A DNA stretch of 64,000 nt, from contig NZ_JAFMZP010000002.1 in assembly GCF_024436435.1 (NCBI RefSeq), positions 1 to 64,000 of the forward strand, read 5' to 3'. The notes beneath the pieces are model-generated. The model was not told where the DNA came from, made no database searches, and worked only from the letters and a program-made list of their open reading frames with translations. Below are positions 55,913 to 63,224 of this stretch, piece after piece (within the stretch, counting starts at the first letter, position 1; each line of letters begins with the position of its first letter). This DNA is from Desertivirga xinjiangensis (GTDB lineage Bacteria > Bacteroidota > Bacteroidia > Sphingobacteriales > Sphingobacteriaceae). Position numbers and translations under genes: made by a program.

Positions 55913-57094
55913 ATGAAAGTTAATTTATTGCTATTTTTAGCCGTTGGAGCGTTGGGATTCTCGGCGTGCACCAACAATTCAAAGCAAACAAGTACATCAA
56001 ATACAGACTCAGATTCAGTTTCAGTTTCTAAACAGATTATGATCCCAGATAGTAATAATTTTAAAGCAACAGTTGACGGTAAGCAAACGGGCTTATTCGT
56101 TTTAAAAAATAAAAACAATTTCCAGGTGGCTATCACTAACTATGGAGGTCGTATCGTAAGTATCCTGGTGCCTGACAAGAGTGGGAATCTAACAGATGTA
56201 GCCTTAGGTTATGAGAATGTTGCCGGATATCAGCAAACAGGAGAGCCATATTTTGGGGCTTTGATTGGAAGATACGGAAACCGGATCGGAAAAGCCCAGT
56301 TTACCCTGGAAGGAAAAACGTATAAGGTTCCTGCTAATGATAACGGACAGTCGCTTCATGGAGGCCCTAAAGGTTTTCATGCGCAGGTGTGGGACGCAAA
56401 ACAGGTAAACGACTTTACTCTTGAGTTGTCGCGTATTTCTGTTGATGGTGAAGAAGGTTACCCAGGAAATCTGACAGTAAAGGTTACTTATGCGTTAACC
56501 GATGACAACGCGATTAAAATGGACTATCATGCTACCACCGATAAGACTACGGTAGTGAACCTCACCAATCATGCTTACTTCAACCTAAACGGTCAGGGAA
56601 ATGGAGACATCAATGATCATGTTTTAACGATCAATGCTTCTAGATTTACCCCTGTAGATGCAGGCTTAATTCCGACAGGTGTGTTGCAAGATGTAGCAGG
56701 AACGCCCTTTGATTTTACGAAACCTACAGCAATCGGCGAAAGGGTAGATGCGGATAATGAGCAACTAAAATTAGGGAAAGGTTACGATCATAACTTTGTC
56801 CTTACTAATTCATCTACAGACCTGAAGCAGGCTGCGAAAATAACTGGTCCGAAAACCGGGATTACGCTTGAGGTTCTTACTACAGAGCCGGGTGTACAAT
56901 TTTATGGAGGTAATTTCCTTGATGGAAAATTAAAAGATGGCAAAGGTGGCGCAGTGTATGCTCATCGCTCAGGTTTTTGTTTAGAAACTCAGCACTTTCC
57001 TGATTCGCCGAACCAACCTTCTTTCCCAAGCACTACTTTGAAGCCTGGCCAAACGTATAAAACAACTACTTTGTACAAATTTTCTGTAGAATAA
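55913..57094 (+). CDS. galM: lipoprotein aldose 1-epimerase
   Basis: A 393-residue aldose 1-epimerase (mutarotase), made as a lipoprotein: the lipobox is GFSACTN (cysteine about 19), followed by a Ser/Thr-rich linker. The catalytic His is H220 in VNLTNHAYFNL and the catalytic Glu is E358 in FCLETQHFPDSPNQP, with GRYGNRIGKAQF and SLHGGPKGFH as substrate blocks. It interconverts the anomers of the released hexoses, here probably in the periplasm. It lies beyond the terminator of the PUL operon and before its own, so it is a separate unit; I count it as the right edge of the locus. Confidence 0.94.
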   Translation: MKVNLLLFLAVGALGFSACTNNSKQTSTSNTDSDSVSVSKQIMIPDSNNFKATVDGKQTGLFVLKNKNNFQVAITNYGGRIVSILVPDKSGNLTDVALGYENVAGYQQTGEPYFGALIGRYGNRIGKAQFTLEGKTYKVPANDNGQSLHGGPKGFHAQVWDAKQVNDFTLELSRISVDGEEGYPGNLTVKVTYALTDDNAIKMDYHATTDKTTVVNLTNHAYFNLNGQGNGDINDHVLTINASRFTPVDAGLIPTGVLQDVAGTPFDFTKPTAIGERVDADNEQLKLGKGYDHNFVLTNSSTDLKQAAKITGPKTGITLEVLTTEPGVQFYGGNFLDGKLKDGKGGAVYAHRSGFCLETQHFPDSPNQPSFPSTTLKPGQTYKTTTLYKFSVE

Positions 57095-57145
57095 TAGATT
57101 GATTTTTTAGCACACGCGGCACACGCGCTAGCAAGAGTTTTTAAG

Positions 57146-57187
57146 AAAAAGGCTGCATTCAATCAGAATTGCAGCCTTTTTGTTTTT
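57146..57187 (+). terminator. intrinsic terminator after galM
   Basis: AAAAAGGCTGCATTC (57146-57160) pairs with GAATTGCAGCCTTTTT (57166-57181), with one unpaired base, and a T run follows. The GC-rich tract CACACGCGGCACACGCGC (57111-57128) lies just before it. Confidence 0.85.
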
Positions 57188-57255
57188 TACTAGTATTTGC
57201 TGGCGCACTCCCTTCTGTCCATAGTAACAGATTGATTTTGCGTTTGCAGACCATC

Positions 57256-57513
57256 CTATTGTAGGTTTTTATGATAATTCCTGTTTATCTTGATGAATTT
57301 CCGGTTATATCCAATAATCGCTACGGCGATCAGAAACGCTACACATACAAAGAACCAGAAGCTGTTATGCCAGTTTTTATTAGTGCCAGCCTGGTTGCTA
57401 AGGTCACTGTCTATATAATTAGTTGCAAAAGCCTGCACCGAACTGATTAGAAAGAATAGGCAGAAAAAAAAGATGCGGCCTATCATGTTACGTGATTTTT
57501 TTAGTGCTTTCAT
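57256..57513 (-). CDS. small exported membrane protein, unknown
   Basis: An 85-residue frame with a basic start (MKALKKSRNMIGR), a hydrophobic signal segment (FFFCLFFLISSVQAFA), a short polar stretch and a second membrane segment (FWFFVCVAFLIAVAIIGY) with a basic tail. The signal and anchor layout is convincing for a real protein though no family is recognised. It is leftward and ends well before the terminator of galM; the hydrolase gene upstream (57588) leaves a 74-base gap and could share its transcript. Confidence 0.55.
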   Translation of the reverse strand: MKALKKSRNMIGRIFFFCLFFLISSVQAFATNYIDSDLSNQAGTNKNWHNSFWFFVCVAFLIAVAIIGYNRKFIKINRNYHKNLQ

Positions 57514-57587
57514 AAATAATAGTTTTTATATCGTAACAAGCAAAGCTGCGGGATGTTCTATCACATTCTTTTACAACGGAATAGATG

Positions 57588-58211
57588 TTATACGAAAATC
57601 AGCTGATTGGCTAACTCAATCTCTTCCTGCGAAATCGTATGTTCTCTTCTTTTATATACGCGCTGATTCACCACCGCCCCCATGTTACTCAGTATGGCAA
57701 CACTCTCTTCAACCCTTGTGAGGGGCACATGCATGTCAGGATCTCCGGTTGTTACCAGTACCGGTGTTTGAAGAAAATCGCCTTGATAGCTCTTTAAGTT
57801 TAATGCCTCGCCGATCAGACCGCCGGTAAAGGCAATGATGCCCCCATACCTTGCAGCATTTCTAGCAGCATATTCCAGCGAAAGACAAGCACCCTGGGAG
57901 AATCCCAGCAGGTAAATTTTTTCTGAGGAAAATTCTTGCATCTGCAGGTCCTTTATTATAGATCCAATCTGCTCTAAAGCTGAGTCCAAAGCAGGTTGAT
58001 TCTCCTGCTCCGGAGCCAGAAAACTGTAAGGATACCAGCTGAAATTTGTAGCCTGGGGAGCCAGGACGGCAGCATCACTTAAGTTGAGATGCTGCACAAG
58101 TGATATGATGTTTTCAGCCCTTGCACCCCGCCCGTGGATCATGATAACTACTTTATCAGCTTCAGCCAGGGGCTTTCCTGCTGTAATAACCTGTTTGCTG
58201 TGTGTATACAT
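57588..58211 (-). CDS. MhqD-like phospholipase/carboxylesterase-family hydrolase
   Basis: A serine hydrolase of about 207 residues in the phospholipase/carboxylesterase family. The oxyanion loop is VVIMIHGRGARAENI, the nucleophile lies in LLGFSQGACLSL, the acid in VTTGDPDMHVP and the histidine in RREHTIS. I start at the ATG at 58211 (MYTHSKQ), one base after the stop of the dioxygenase gene; the ATG at 58262 would overlap that gene. The pair resembles Bacillus MhqO-MhqD, a ring-cleaving dioxygenase with a hydrolase that protects against hydroquinones. The substrate is inferred from the pair only. Confidence 0.85.
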   Translation of the reverse strand: MYTHSKQVITAGKPLAEADKVVIMIHGRGARAENIISLVQHLNLSDAAVLAPQATNFSWYPYSFLAPEQENQPALDSALEQIGSIIKDLQMQEFSSEKIYLLGFSQGACLSLEYAARNAARYGGIIAFTGGLIGEALNLKSYQGDFLQTPVLVTTGDPDMHVPLTRVEESVAILSNMGAVVNQRVYKRREHTISQEEIELANQLIFV

Positions 58212-58212
58212 G

Positions 58213-59148
58213 TTAATCAAGTTTTGGTAATTTACTACTAATATCCTCCCTGCGAGTTTCATATTGAGCAGGCAGTTTTAAGCCGCTTCCCAGCTCTTCG
58301 ACACTTTCGTCAATCGCAAATCCCGGATTGTCGGTAGCCAGTTCGAATAATACTCCACCGGGCTCCCTGAAATATAAAGAGTAGAAATAGTTACGGTCGA
58401 TTTTTTCGGTGATATGATGGCCTTTCTCCACTATTTTATCCCTGAACCGCATCAGCACCTGATCATCCTTTACCCGGAAGGCCACATGATGAACCGACCC
58501 GCCCGCTACATGTCCGATACCTTCGCCTTGTGCTTCCACAACATCCACGATAGCTGCATTTTCAGATGCATCGGTAATGAACCGGTAGCGATTTACGTGC
58601 TGTTCCAACAACTTGTAGCCAAATATTTCTGTTAGTACATCAGCGGTGGGCTGCAATTTGTTGGTGGTGATGGTCACATTGTGGAATCCTCTCGTGGCTA
58701 CATCTGCAGCTACTTGATCAGTTTCCCATGGAGTTCTTGAATCGGTGTTTTTTGGTACGATCAATTCGAATTTTAAACCGTCGGGATCCAGAAACGTAAG
58801 ATATTGTTCTCCGAATTTCTCAGACGTCTTGTTGTAAGTGATATTGTTTTGCTCAAAACGTTTTAACCAGAAGTCAAGGCTGTTTTCAGGAACTGAATAT
58901 CCTATTTCAGTCACCTGGCGTGTGCCCCTTCTTCCGGTACCTATTCCTTCCCATGGGAAAAAAGTAAGGATAGTGCCCGGAGTCCCAACCTTATCACCAT
59001 AATAAAAGTGGTAAGTATAAGGATCGTCAAAATTTACTGTTTTTTTAACCAGGCGTAAACCAAGTACTCGGGTATAGAAATCAAAGTTCCTTTTTGCTCC
59101 ACCTGCTATCGCTGTGATATGGTGAAGTCCTAAAATTTTATCTTCCAT
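58213..59148 (-). CDS. MhqO-like glyoxalase-fold ring-cleaving dioxygenase
   Basis: A 311-residue protein with two VOC (glyoxalase/extradiol dioxygenase) halves, like MhqO and LinE/PcpA ring-cleaving enzymes, which open hydroquinones at an Fe(II) site. Landmarks: LGLHHITAIAGG (metal His H10) at the start, FDDPYTYHFYYGD, GTPGTILTFFPWEG, then GSVHHVAFRV (second-half His) and GGVLFELATD (metal Glu). It is directly followed by the MhqD-like hydrolase gene. A Crp/Fnr regulator gene is the next upstream. A role in quinone or phenol resistance is likely. Confidence 0.9.
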   Translation of the reverse strand: MEDKILGLHHITAIAGGAKRNFDFYTRVLGLRLVKKTVNFDDPYTYHFYYGDKVGTPGTILTFFPWEGIGTGRRGTRQVTEIGYSVPENSLDFWLKRFEQNNITYNKTSEKFGEQYLTFLDPDGLKFELIVPKNTDSRTPWETDQVAADVATRGFHNVTITTNKLQPTADVLTEIFGYKLLEQHVNRYRFITDASENAAIVDVVEAQGEGIGHVAGGSVHHVAFRVKDDQVLMRFRDKIVEKGHHITEKIDRNYFYSLYFREPGGVLFELATDNPGFAIDESVEELGSGLKLPAQYETRREDISSKLPKLD

Positions 59149-59250
59149 TTTTTCTATGTTTTAATGTTAACAGATAGGCCTTGTTAGCCCGTTTGATACA
59201 TCAAAAGTAAGAGGGTAGGGGAAGCTGTGCCTTGATGTAGGATAAGAACT

Positions 59251-59844
59251 TTAGATAACTTTCTTTTTGTGCAGGTTCGACCGGATGCGGCTGAGGGATT
59301 CAGGCGTTATGCCCAGATATGAAGCAATTTGAAGCTGAGGAACCCGCTGAGGTATACTAGGATATCTTTTAATGAAATCCAGGTATCTCGCTTCGGCTGT
59401 GTGGGATACGGTAGCGTAGAGGCGACTTTCAAGCACCACGTACGAACGCTGAAGCATCAGGCGAAAAACTCTTTCCATCTGCGGAATTGCATGATAAAGA
59501 TGCTCTTTGCTTTCATAGTCGATCACCAGTAGCTCGGTGTCTTCTAATGCTTCGATAAACAGATTCGATGGTTTTTGCTCAGAGAAGCTGCCAATGTCAC
59601 TGATCCACCAATCCTCCACAGCAAATTGCAGGATAACTTCATCGCCGTTGTCGTCGATATAATATTTCTTGACACAGCCCTTTACAATGTAGGCCTCAAA
59701 CTTACAGATCTCCCCCTGACGCAACAAAAACATCTTTTTATGGATGTTTTTGGTTTTCAAGCGCGAATGGAAAAGCTCGAGTTGATCTTCTGTAAAACTG
59801 GAACAGCGTGTAAGATGTTTATCTATTTCCTGGAACATTTTCAA
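59251..59844 (-). CDS. Crp/Fnr-family transcriptional regulator
   Basis: A 197-residue protein with a cyclic-nucleotide-binding-type barrel (about 20-120: KMFLLRQGEICKFEAYIVKG, DDNGDEVILQFAVEDWW) and a C-terminal winged helix (VPQLQIASYLGITPESLSRIR, about 168-188) with the Crp-type Q/E-x-x-S-R recognition pattern. It lacks the cysteine cluster of FNR and the full cAMP-contact set, as do most Bacteroidota relatives of this length, so the ligand is unknown. It lies between the dioxygenase operon (102 bases) and the pirin gene (57 bases), all leftward, and may regulate either. Confidence 0.92.
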   Translation of the reverse strand: MKMFQEIDKHLTRCSSFTEDQLELFHSRLKTKNIHKKMFLLRQGEICKFEAYIVKGCVKKYYIDDNGDEVILQFAVEDWWISDIGSFSEQKPSNLFIEALEDTELLVIDYESKEHLYHAIPQMERVFRLMLQRSYVVLESRLYATVSHTAEARYLDFIKRYPSIPQRVPQLQIASYLGITPESLSRIRSNLHKKKVI

Positions 59845-59901
59845 ACATAAATATTTTTCACAATATCTTGTTTAAGTACCCGAAATAGTCTTTTTGCTTA
59901 T

Positions 59902-60612
59902 TTAATGATTGATAGGAGCTTCGATGATCAGAAACTTGCTTTGCTGGACATTCCGTATTTCAATAGCCTGTGTATTCCAGATCCCTATGGCATCCCTTTG
60001 CTGAAGAGCCTGCCCTGCCAGTTCAAGCTCGCCTTCGATAACAAATATATAAAGGCATTTATTGAGGGGATTTAAGGTGTAGCTCAGATCCTTGCCTTCA
60101 TCAAAATACCCAAGCGACAGTTTAGCGTTTTGGTTGATCCAGCAGTGTTCTGTTCCTTCTTCATTGCTGACAATGGTTTTCAAGGAGTTTTTTCTGCTCG
60201 CCTCAGGGAAAGACCTCCGCTGATATCTTGGATTGATATTTTGCAATTTTGGTTCTATCCAGATCTGAAGAAAGTTTACTTCCTCTTCTCCTACATTGTA
60301 TTCTTCATGCCGGATGCCCGTACCGGCACTCATGATCTGCACCCAATCTTTTTCAACCACTTCTGTATAGCCTAACGAATCTTTGTGGTTCATTTTGCCA
60401 TTTAGCATGATGGAAATGATCTCCATATTATAGTGGGGGTGGATGCCAAACCCTCTGCCGGGCTCTACAAAATCGTCGTTGAAAACTTTTAATAAGCCAA
60501 AGCCTGCTTTATTTGGCTGGGTATAGTTTGAAAAGCTGAAGGAAAAGTTGCTTAGCAGCCAGCCGGCATCTTTTATGCCGCGATCGTCTGCCTTAAATAA
60601 TTTAAAATCCAT
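59902..60612 (-). CDS. pirin-family bicupin (YhhW-like)
   Basis: A 236-residue pirin. Metal ligands of the N-terminal cupin are visible: the His pair in GRGFGIHPHYNMEIIS, His in GKMNHKDSLG and the later HEE in GTGIRHEEYN. In Escherichia coli the YhhW pirin oxidises quercetin-like flavonols. The C-terminal cupin (LSLGYFDEGKDLSYTL, then LYIFVIEGELELAGQ) is complete. It begins 2 bases after the stop of the upstream FMN reductase, so the two form an operon. Dioxygenase or co-regulator roles are both known in the family. Confidence 0.93.
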   Translation of the reverse strand: MDFKLFKADDRGIKDAGWLLSNFSFSFSNYTQPNKAGFGLLKVFNDDFVEPGRGFGIHPHYNMEIISIMLNGKMNHKDSLGYTEVVEKDWVQIMSAGTGIRHEEYNVGEEEVNFLQIWIEPKLQNINPRYQRRSFPEASRKNSLKTIVSNEEGTEHCWINQNAKLSLGYFDEGKDLSYTLNPLNKCLYIFVIEGELELAGQALQQRDAIGIWNTQAIEIRNVQQSKFLIIEAPINH

Positions 60613-60614
60613 AG

Positions 60615-61181
60615 TTATTTTTTAATAAGAACCATTTCTTTCAATGCTTCTAATTTCTGTACAAGCAGCTCTTCGGCTTTTTTATCAATGAGCGTTCCAT
60701 CTTCATCGAATTTTGTATTAGCCTGAGATATCAGAACCTCCGGCTTATAAACCGGCTGCATATTCAAAAATTGAAAAACGGGCAGAAAAGCCAGTTGCAT
60801 TCTCACTGTGCCTAGCAAGCCTGGTGTTGCACCCACTATGGCGACTGGTTTGTTCAGTAAAGGCGAGTCGCTTCCGCGGGATGCCCAGTCAATAGCATTT
60901 TTCAAACCTCCTGGGATAGAATAGTTATATTCCGGGCTTGAAATTAATATAGCGTCAGCATCATGAAGTAATTCCCTGAATATCCGGACGGATTCAGGTC
61001 TTTCATTGGCAATCGGCAAGTCCAGATCAGAGTTATACAGAGGAAGCTCGGCAATAGAAGCGATTGTCATACTAACAGCTTGAGGAAGTAGATCCTGGGC
61101 AGCTTTTAAAAGCATGGTATTGAATGAGCCTTTTCGAAGGCTTCCGGAAATGCCGGTAAATTTTATGTTTGTGTCTGTCAT
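60615..61181 (-). CDS. NADPH-dependent FMN reductase, ArsH/ChrR-like flavodoxin fold
   Basis: A 188-residue enzyme with a flavodoxin-like fold. FTGISGSLRKGSFNTMLL is the FMN-phosphate loop, ILISSPEYNYSIPGGLKNAIDWASR is the strongly conserved family block, and VAIVGATPGLLGTVRMQLAF follows. I choose the ATG at 61181 (MTDTNIKF); the ATG at 61295 would add 38 unrelated residues. Family members reduce quinones, azo dyes, chromate or ferric complexes. It is the first gene of the pirin operon and ties that group to quinone handling. Confidence 0.92.
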   Translation of the reverse strand: MTDTNIKFTGISGSLRKGSFNTMLLKAAQDLLPQAVSMTIASIAELPLYNSDLDLPIANERPESVRIFRELLHDADAILISSPEYNYSIPGGLKNAIDWASRGSDSPLLNKPVAIVGATPGLLGTVRMQLAFLPVFQFLNMQPVYKPEVLISQANTKFDEDGTLIDKKAEELLVQKLEALKEMVLIKK

Positions 61182-61370
61182 ACAGGATGTGTTTTGGAAC
61201 TTTCCTAATTGCAGGTTGTTTGTTGCTGCCGTAAATTTATAAGACGTAAGGCGGCAAAATATTGATCTATGATAAGAAACCCTTAATCCAGACATTTTTT
61301 ATGAATAAAAACTCTTTTCTTGTTTATGGTGTTCAAGTAGTTAATACGTACATCTAAAAACTGGAAAAAC

Positions 61371-61619
61371 ATGACAACTAATTTCAATCCTGAACACACA
61401 GAAGGACCAGTGGCACGGACCATTGAAGAACAAACAGCGAAATTACCCTCAGATCTGTTTTTATGGACTGCAGGTGTAGCTATTGGGGCATCCCTAGTGT
61501 TGCAAGTAATAGGTAAAAAACCTAAGAGCTTATTTGTTGGGCAATGGGTAGCACCATTTTTACTGCTTGGTATTTACAACAAGCTTGTAAAGTTGGAAGG
61601 CCATGACAGTGTTTCATAG
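61371..61619 (+). CDS. small membrane protein of unknown function
   Basis: An 82-residue protein with a polar start (MTTNFNPEHTEGPVART, then EEQTAKLPSD) and two membrane segments (FLWTAGVAIGASLVLQVIG and FVGQWVAPFLLLGIYN). Proteins with this layout and the same EEQTAKLPSD-type linker recur in Bacteroidota near stress genes, as I remember. The function is unknown. It is divergent from the FMN reductase gene and stands alone. A repeat tract follows at 61641. Confidence 0.75.
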   Translation: MTTNFNPEHTEGPVARTIEEQTAKLPSDLFLWTAGVAIGASLVLQVIGKKPKSLFVGQWVAPFLLLGIYNKLVKLEGHDSVS

Positions 61620-61640
61620 CACAGGCATGAGCTGCTTATA

Positions 61641-61702
61641 AACCACAGAGTACACAGAGGAATCACAGAGAACTGGAAGAAACACTCTGTGTCCTCTGTG
61701 TT
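61641..61702 (+). repeat. dispersed CACAGAG repeat, copy 2
   Basis: AACCACAGAGTACACAGAGG and ATCACAGAG are mirrored by CACTCTGTGTCCTCTGTGTTG, forming a long imperfect hairpin. It matches the tract at 36911-36970. The rest of the gap 61620-61881 shows no gene. Confidence 0.65.
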
Positions 61703-61881
61703 GTAGTTGGAACCGTATATACGTTTCAGGCATTCTTTTTTGAGTTTTTTTTCGGATGGTAAATTCTTATATGTAATTTCATGCCTTCAATCAGGAAAGA
61801 AAAGGAGGAGAATGAAAATTGAAATAGCGACCCCTGTCTCTAGACATAGGCAAATATTACCAATCCGCAAACTGGCACGTT

Positions 61882-62700
61882 ATGTCTCTTTTGATCGCCT
61901 CTCTTAATTCGGGCAGTAATGGCAACTGTTATTATATTGGCAATGAATCTGAAGCTATTCTGGTAGATGCCGGTATTTCCTGCCGCGAGACAGAAAAACG
62001 GATGAAGCGTCTGGGCTTGTGCATGTCTAAAGTTAAGGCAATTGTAGTTTCTCATGAACACTCAGACCATATAAGGGGAATCGCCACTCTGGCTAAAAAG
62101 CACAGACTTCCGGTTTATATTACTGAGCGCACTTACCTTAACGGAGGCCTAAGTATTGATAAAGAGCTGTTACGGTCATTTGAAGCCTATCAGAACATCC
62201 GTGTAGGACAGCTCAAGATCTCTGCTTTTCCGAAGTTTCATGACGCTGCCGACCCGCATAGTTTTATAATTGCATTTAATGATATTAAAGTCGGGGTTTT
62301 TACAGATATAGGTAGCCCTTGCGAACATCTTATTGATCATTTTCAGCAGTGTCATGCAGCCTTTTTGGAGGCTAATTATGATGAGGAAATGCTTGAAAAC
62401 GGACGGTATCCCTGGTTTTTAAAAAGACGCATATCAGGTGGTCACGGGCATTTGTCCAATGCGCAGGCTTTAAAGCTCTTTAAAGATTACAAACCTCAGC
62501 ATATGAGCCATCTGTTATTATCCCATTTATCAAAAGATAATAACTGTCCGCAATTGGTTTATGAATTATTTAGTAGATGTGCCGATCACACGAAAGTGAT
62601 TGTGGCTTCCAGGTATGAAGAAACCGAAGTGTATCATATAGGGGAGCCAGGCAAAAGAAGAGAGAGGCAAATCGCCGGCGTTCAAACCGCACTATTTTAA
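61882..62700 (+). CDS. YycJ/WalJ-type metallo-beta-lactamase-fold hydrolase
   Basis: A 272-residue metallo-hydrolase of the MBL fold with the metal signature SHEHSDHIRG (H58, H60, D62, H63), the start LIASLNSGSNGNCYYIG, VGVFTDIG and the later GGHGHLSNAQAL block. Length and start fit the YycJ/WalJ group of presumed DNA- or nucleotide-acting hydrolases. It is transcribed alone, with a terminator 15 bases beyond its stop. The cellular role is not settled for the group. Confidence 0.9.
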   Translation: MSLLIASLNSGSNGNCYYIGNESEAILVDAGISCRETEKRMKRLGLCMSKVKAIVVSHEHSDHIRGIATLAKKHRLPVYITERTYLNGGLSIDKELLRSFEAYQNIRVGQLKISAFPKFHDAADPHSFIIAFNDIKVGVFTDIGSPCEHLIDHFQQCHAAFLEANYDEEMLENGRYPWFLKRRISGGHGHLSNAQALKLFKDYKPQHMSHLLLSHLSKDNNCPQLVYELFSRCADHTKVIVASRYEETEVYHIGEPGKRRERQIAGVQTALF

Positions 62701-62714
62701 TCGCAACAGATAAT

Positions 62715-62748
62715 AAAAAAGCCCTGAAGTTTTATCTTCAGAGCTTTT
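62715..62748 (+). terminator. intrinsic terminator after the metallo-hydrolase gene
   Basis: AAAAAAGCCCTGAAG (62715-62729) pairs with CTTCAGAGCTTTT (62736-62748) with one mismatch and a short loop, ending in TTTTCT. Confidence 0.75.
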
Positions 62749-62845
62749 CTAACCAATCATGGCATTTTTGATCTCAGATTGGTTTTCAGGTATTTTTGTG
62801 GTTTTAGTGTTACTTAATCATCCAAATCTTTTTACAATTCAATTG

Positions 62846-63037
62846 TTAACAAACATTTACATTCCAGGTCATACCGTTCGATCCTTTTATCTGCTGAGCA
62901 ATCAAAACTATTTTTTTGTCGTTAACCGACAGTTCCTTTTGATAAACAGATTGAGGACTACGAGTAGCATCTGGTAACTCTTTTAAAAATACGTTGATTT
63001 TTGAATCAAGATCGTGTTGGATAGTTTTTTTCGGCAT
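62846..63037 (-). CDS. small cytoplasmic protein, unknown
   Basis: A 63-residue leftward frame with polar composition: MPKKTIQHDLDSKINVFL, then LPDATRSPQSVYQKEL and SVNDKKIVLIAQQIKGS. It is short and soluble, and an AT-rich promoter-like stretch precedes the ATG. No family is recognised. It lies alone between the metallo-hydrolase terminator and the last gene. It may be a real small protein; the composition is better than most random frames of this size. Confidence 0.45.
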   Translation of the reverse strand: MPKKTIQHDLDSKINVFLKELPDATRSPQSVYQKELSVNDKKIVLIAQQIKGSNGMTWNVNVC

Positions 63038-63224
63038 TGTTTATTGATTGAGTGACAAGACAACGCACCATTTACAACTTTGTTTTAGTTTTTTTTTTAA
63101 AATATATATCAGAGGAAATATGTTAACATTTCAGCGGCAGATTTTTAATCTTCAAACATTTGACCGAAATAATTATCTTTGCCGCAACACACTCATACAC
63201 ACACTTATAAATCGCTCTACATTC

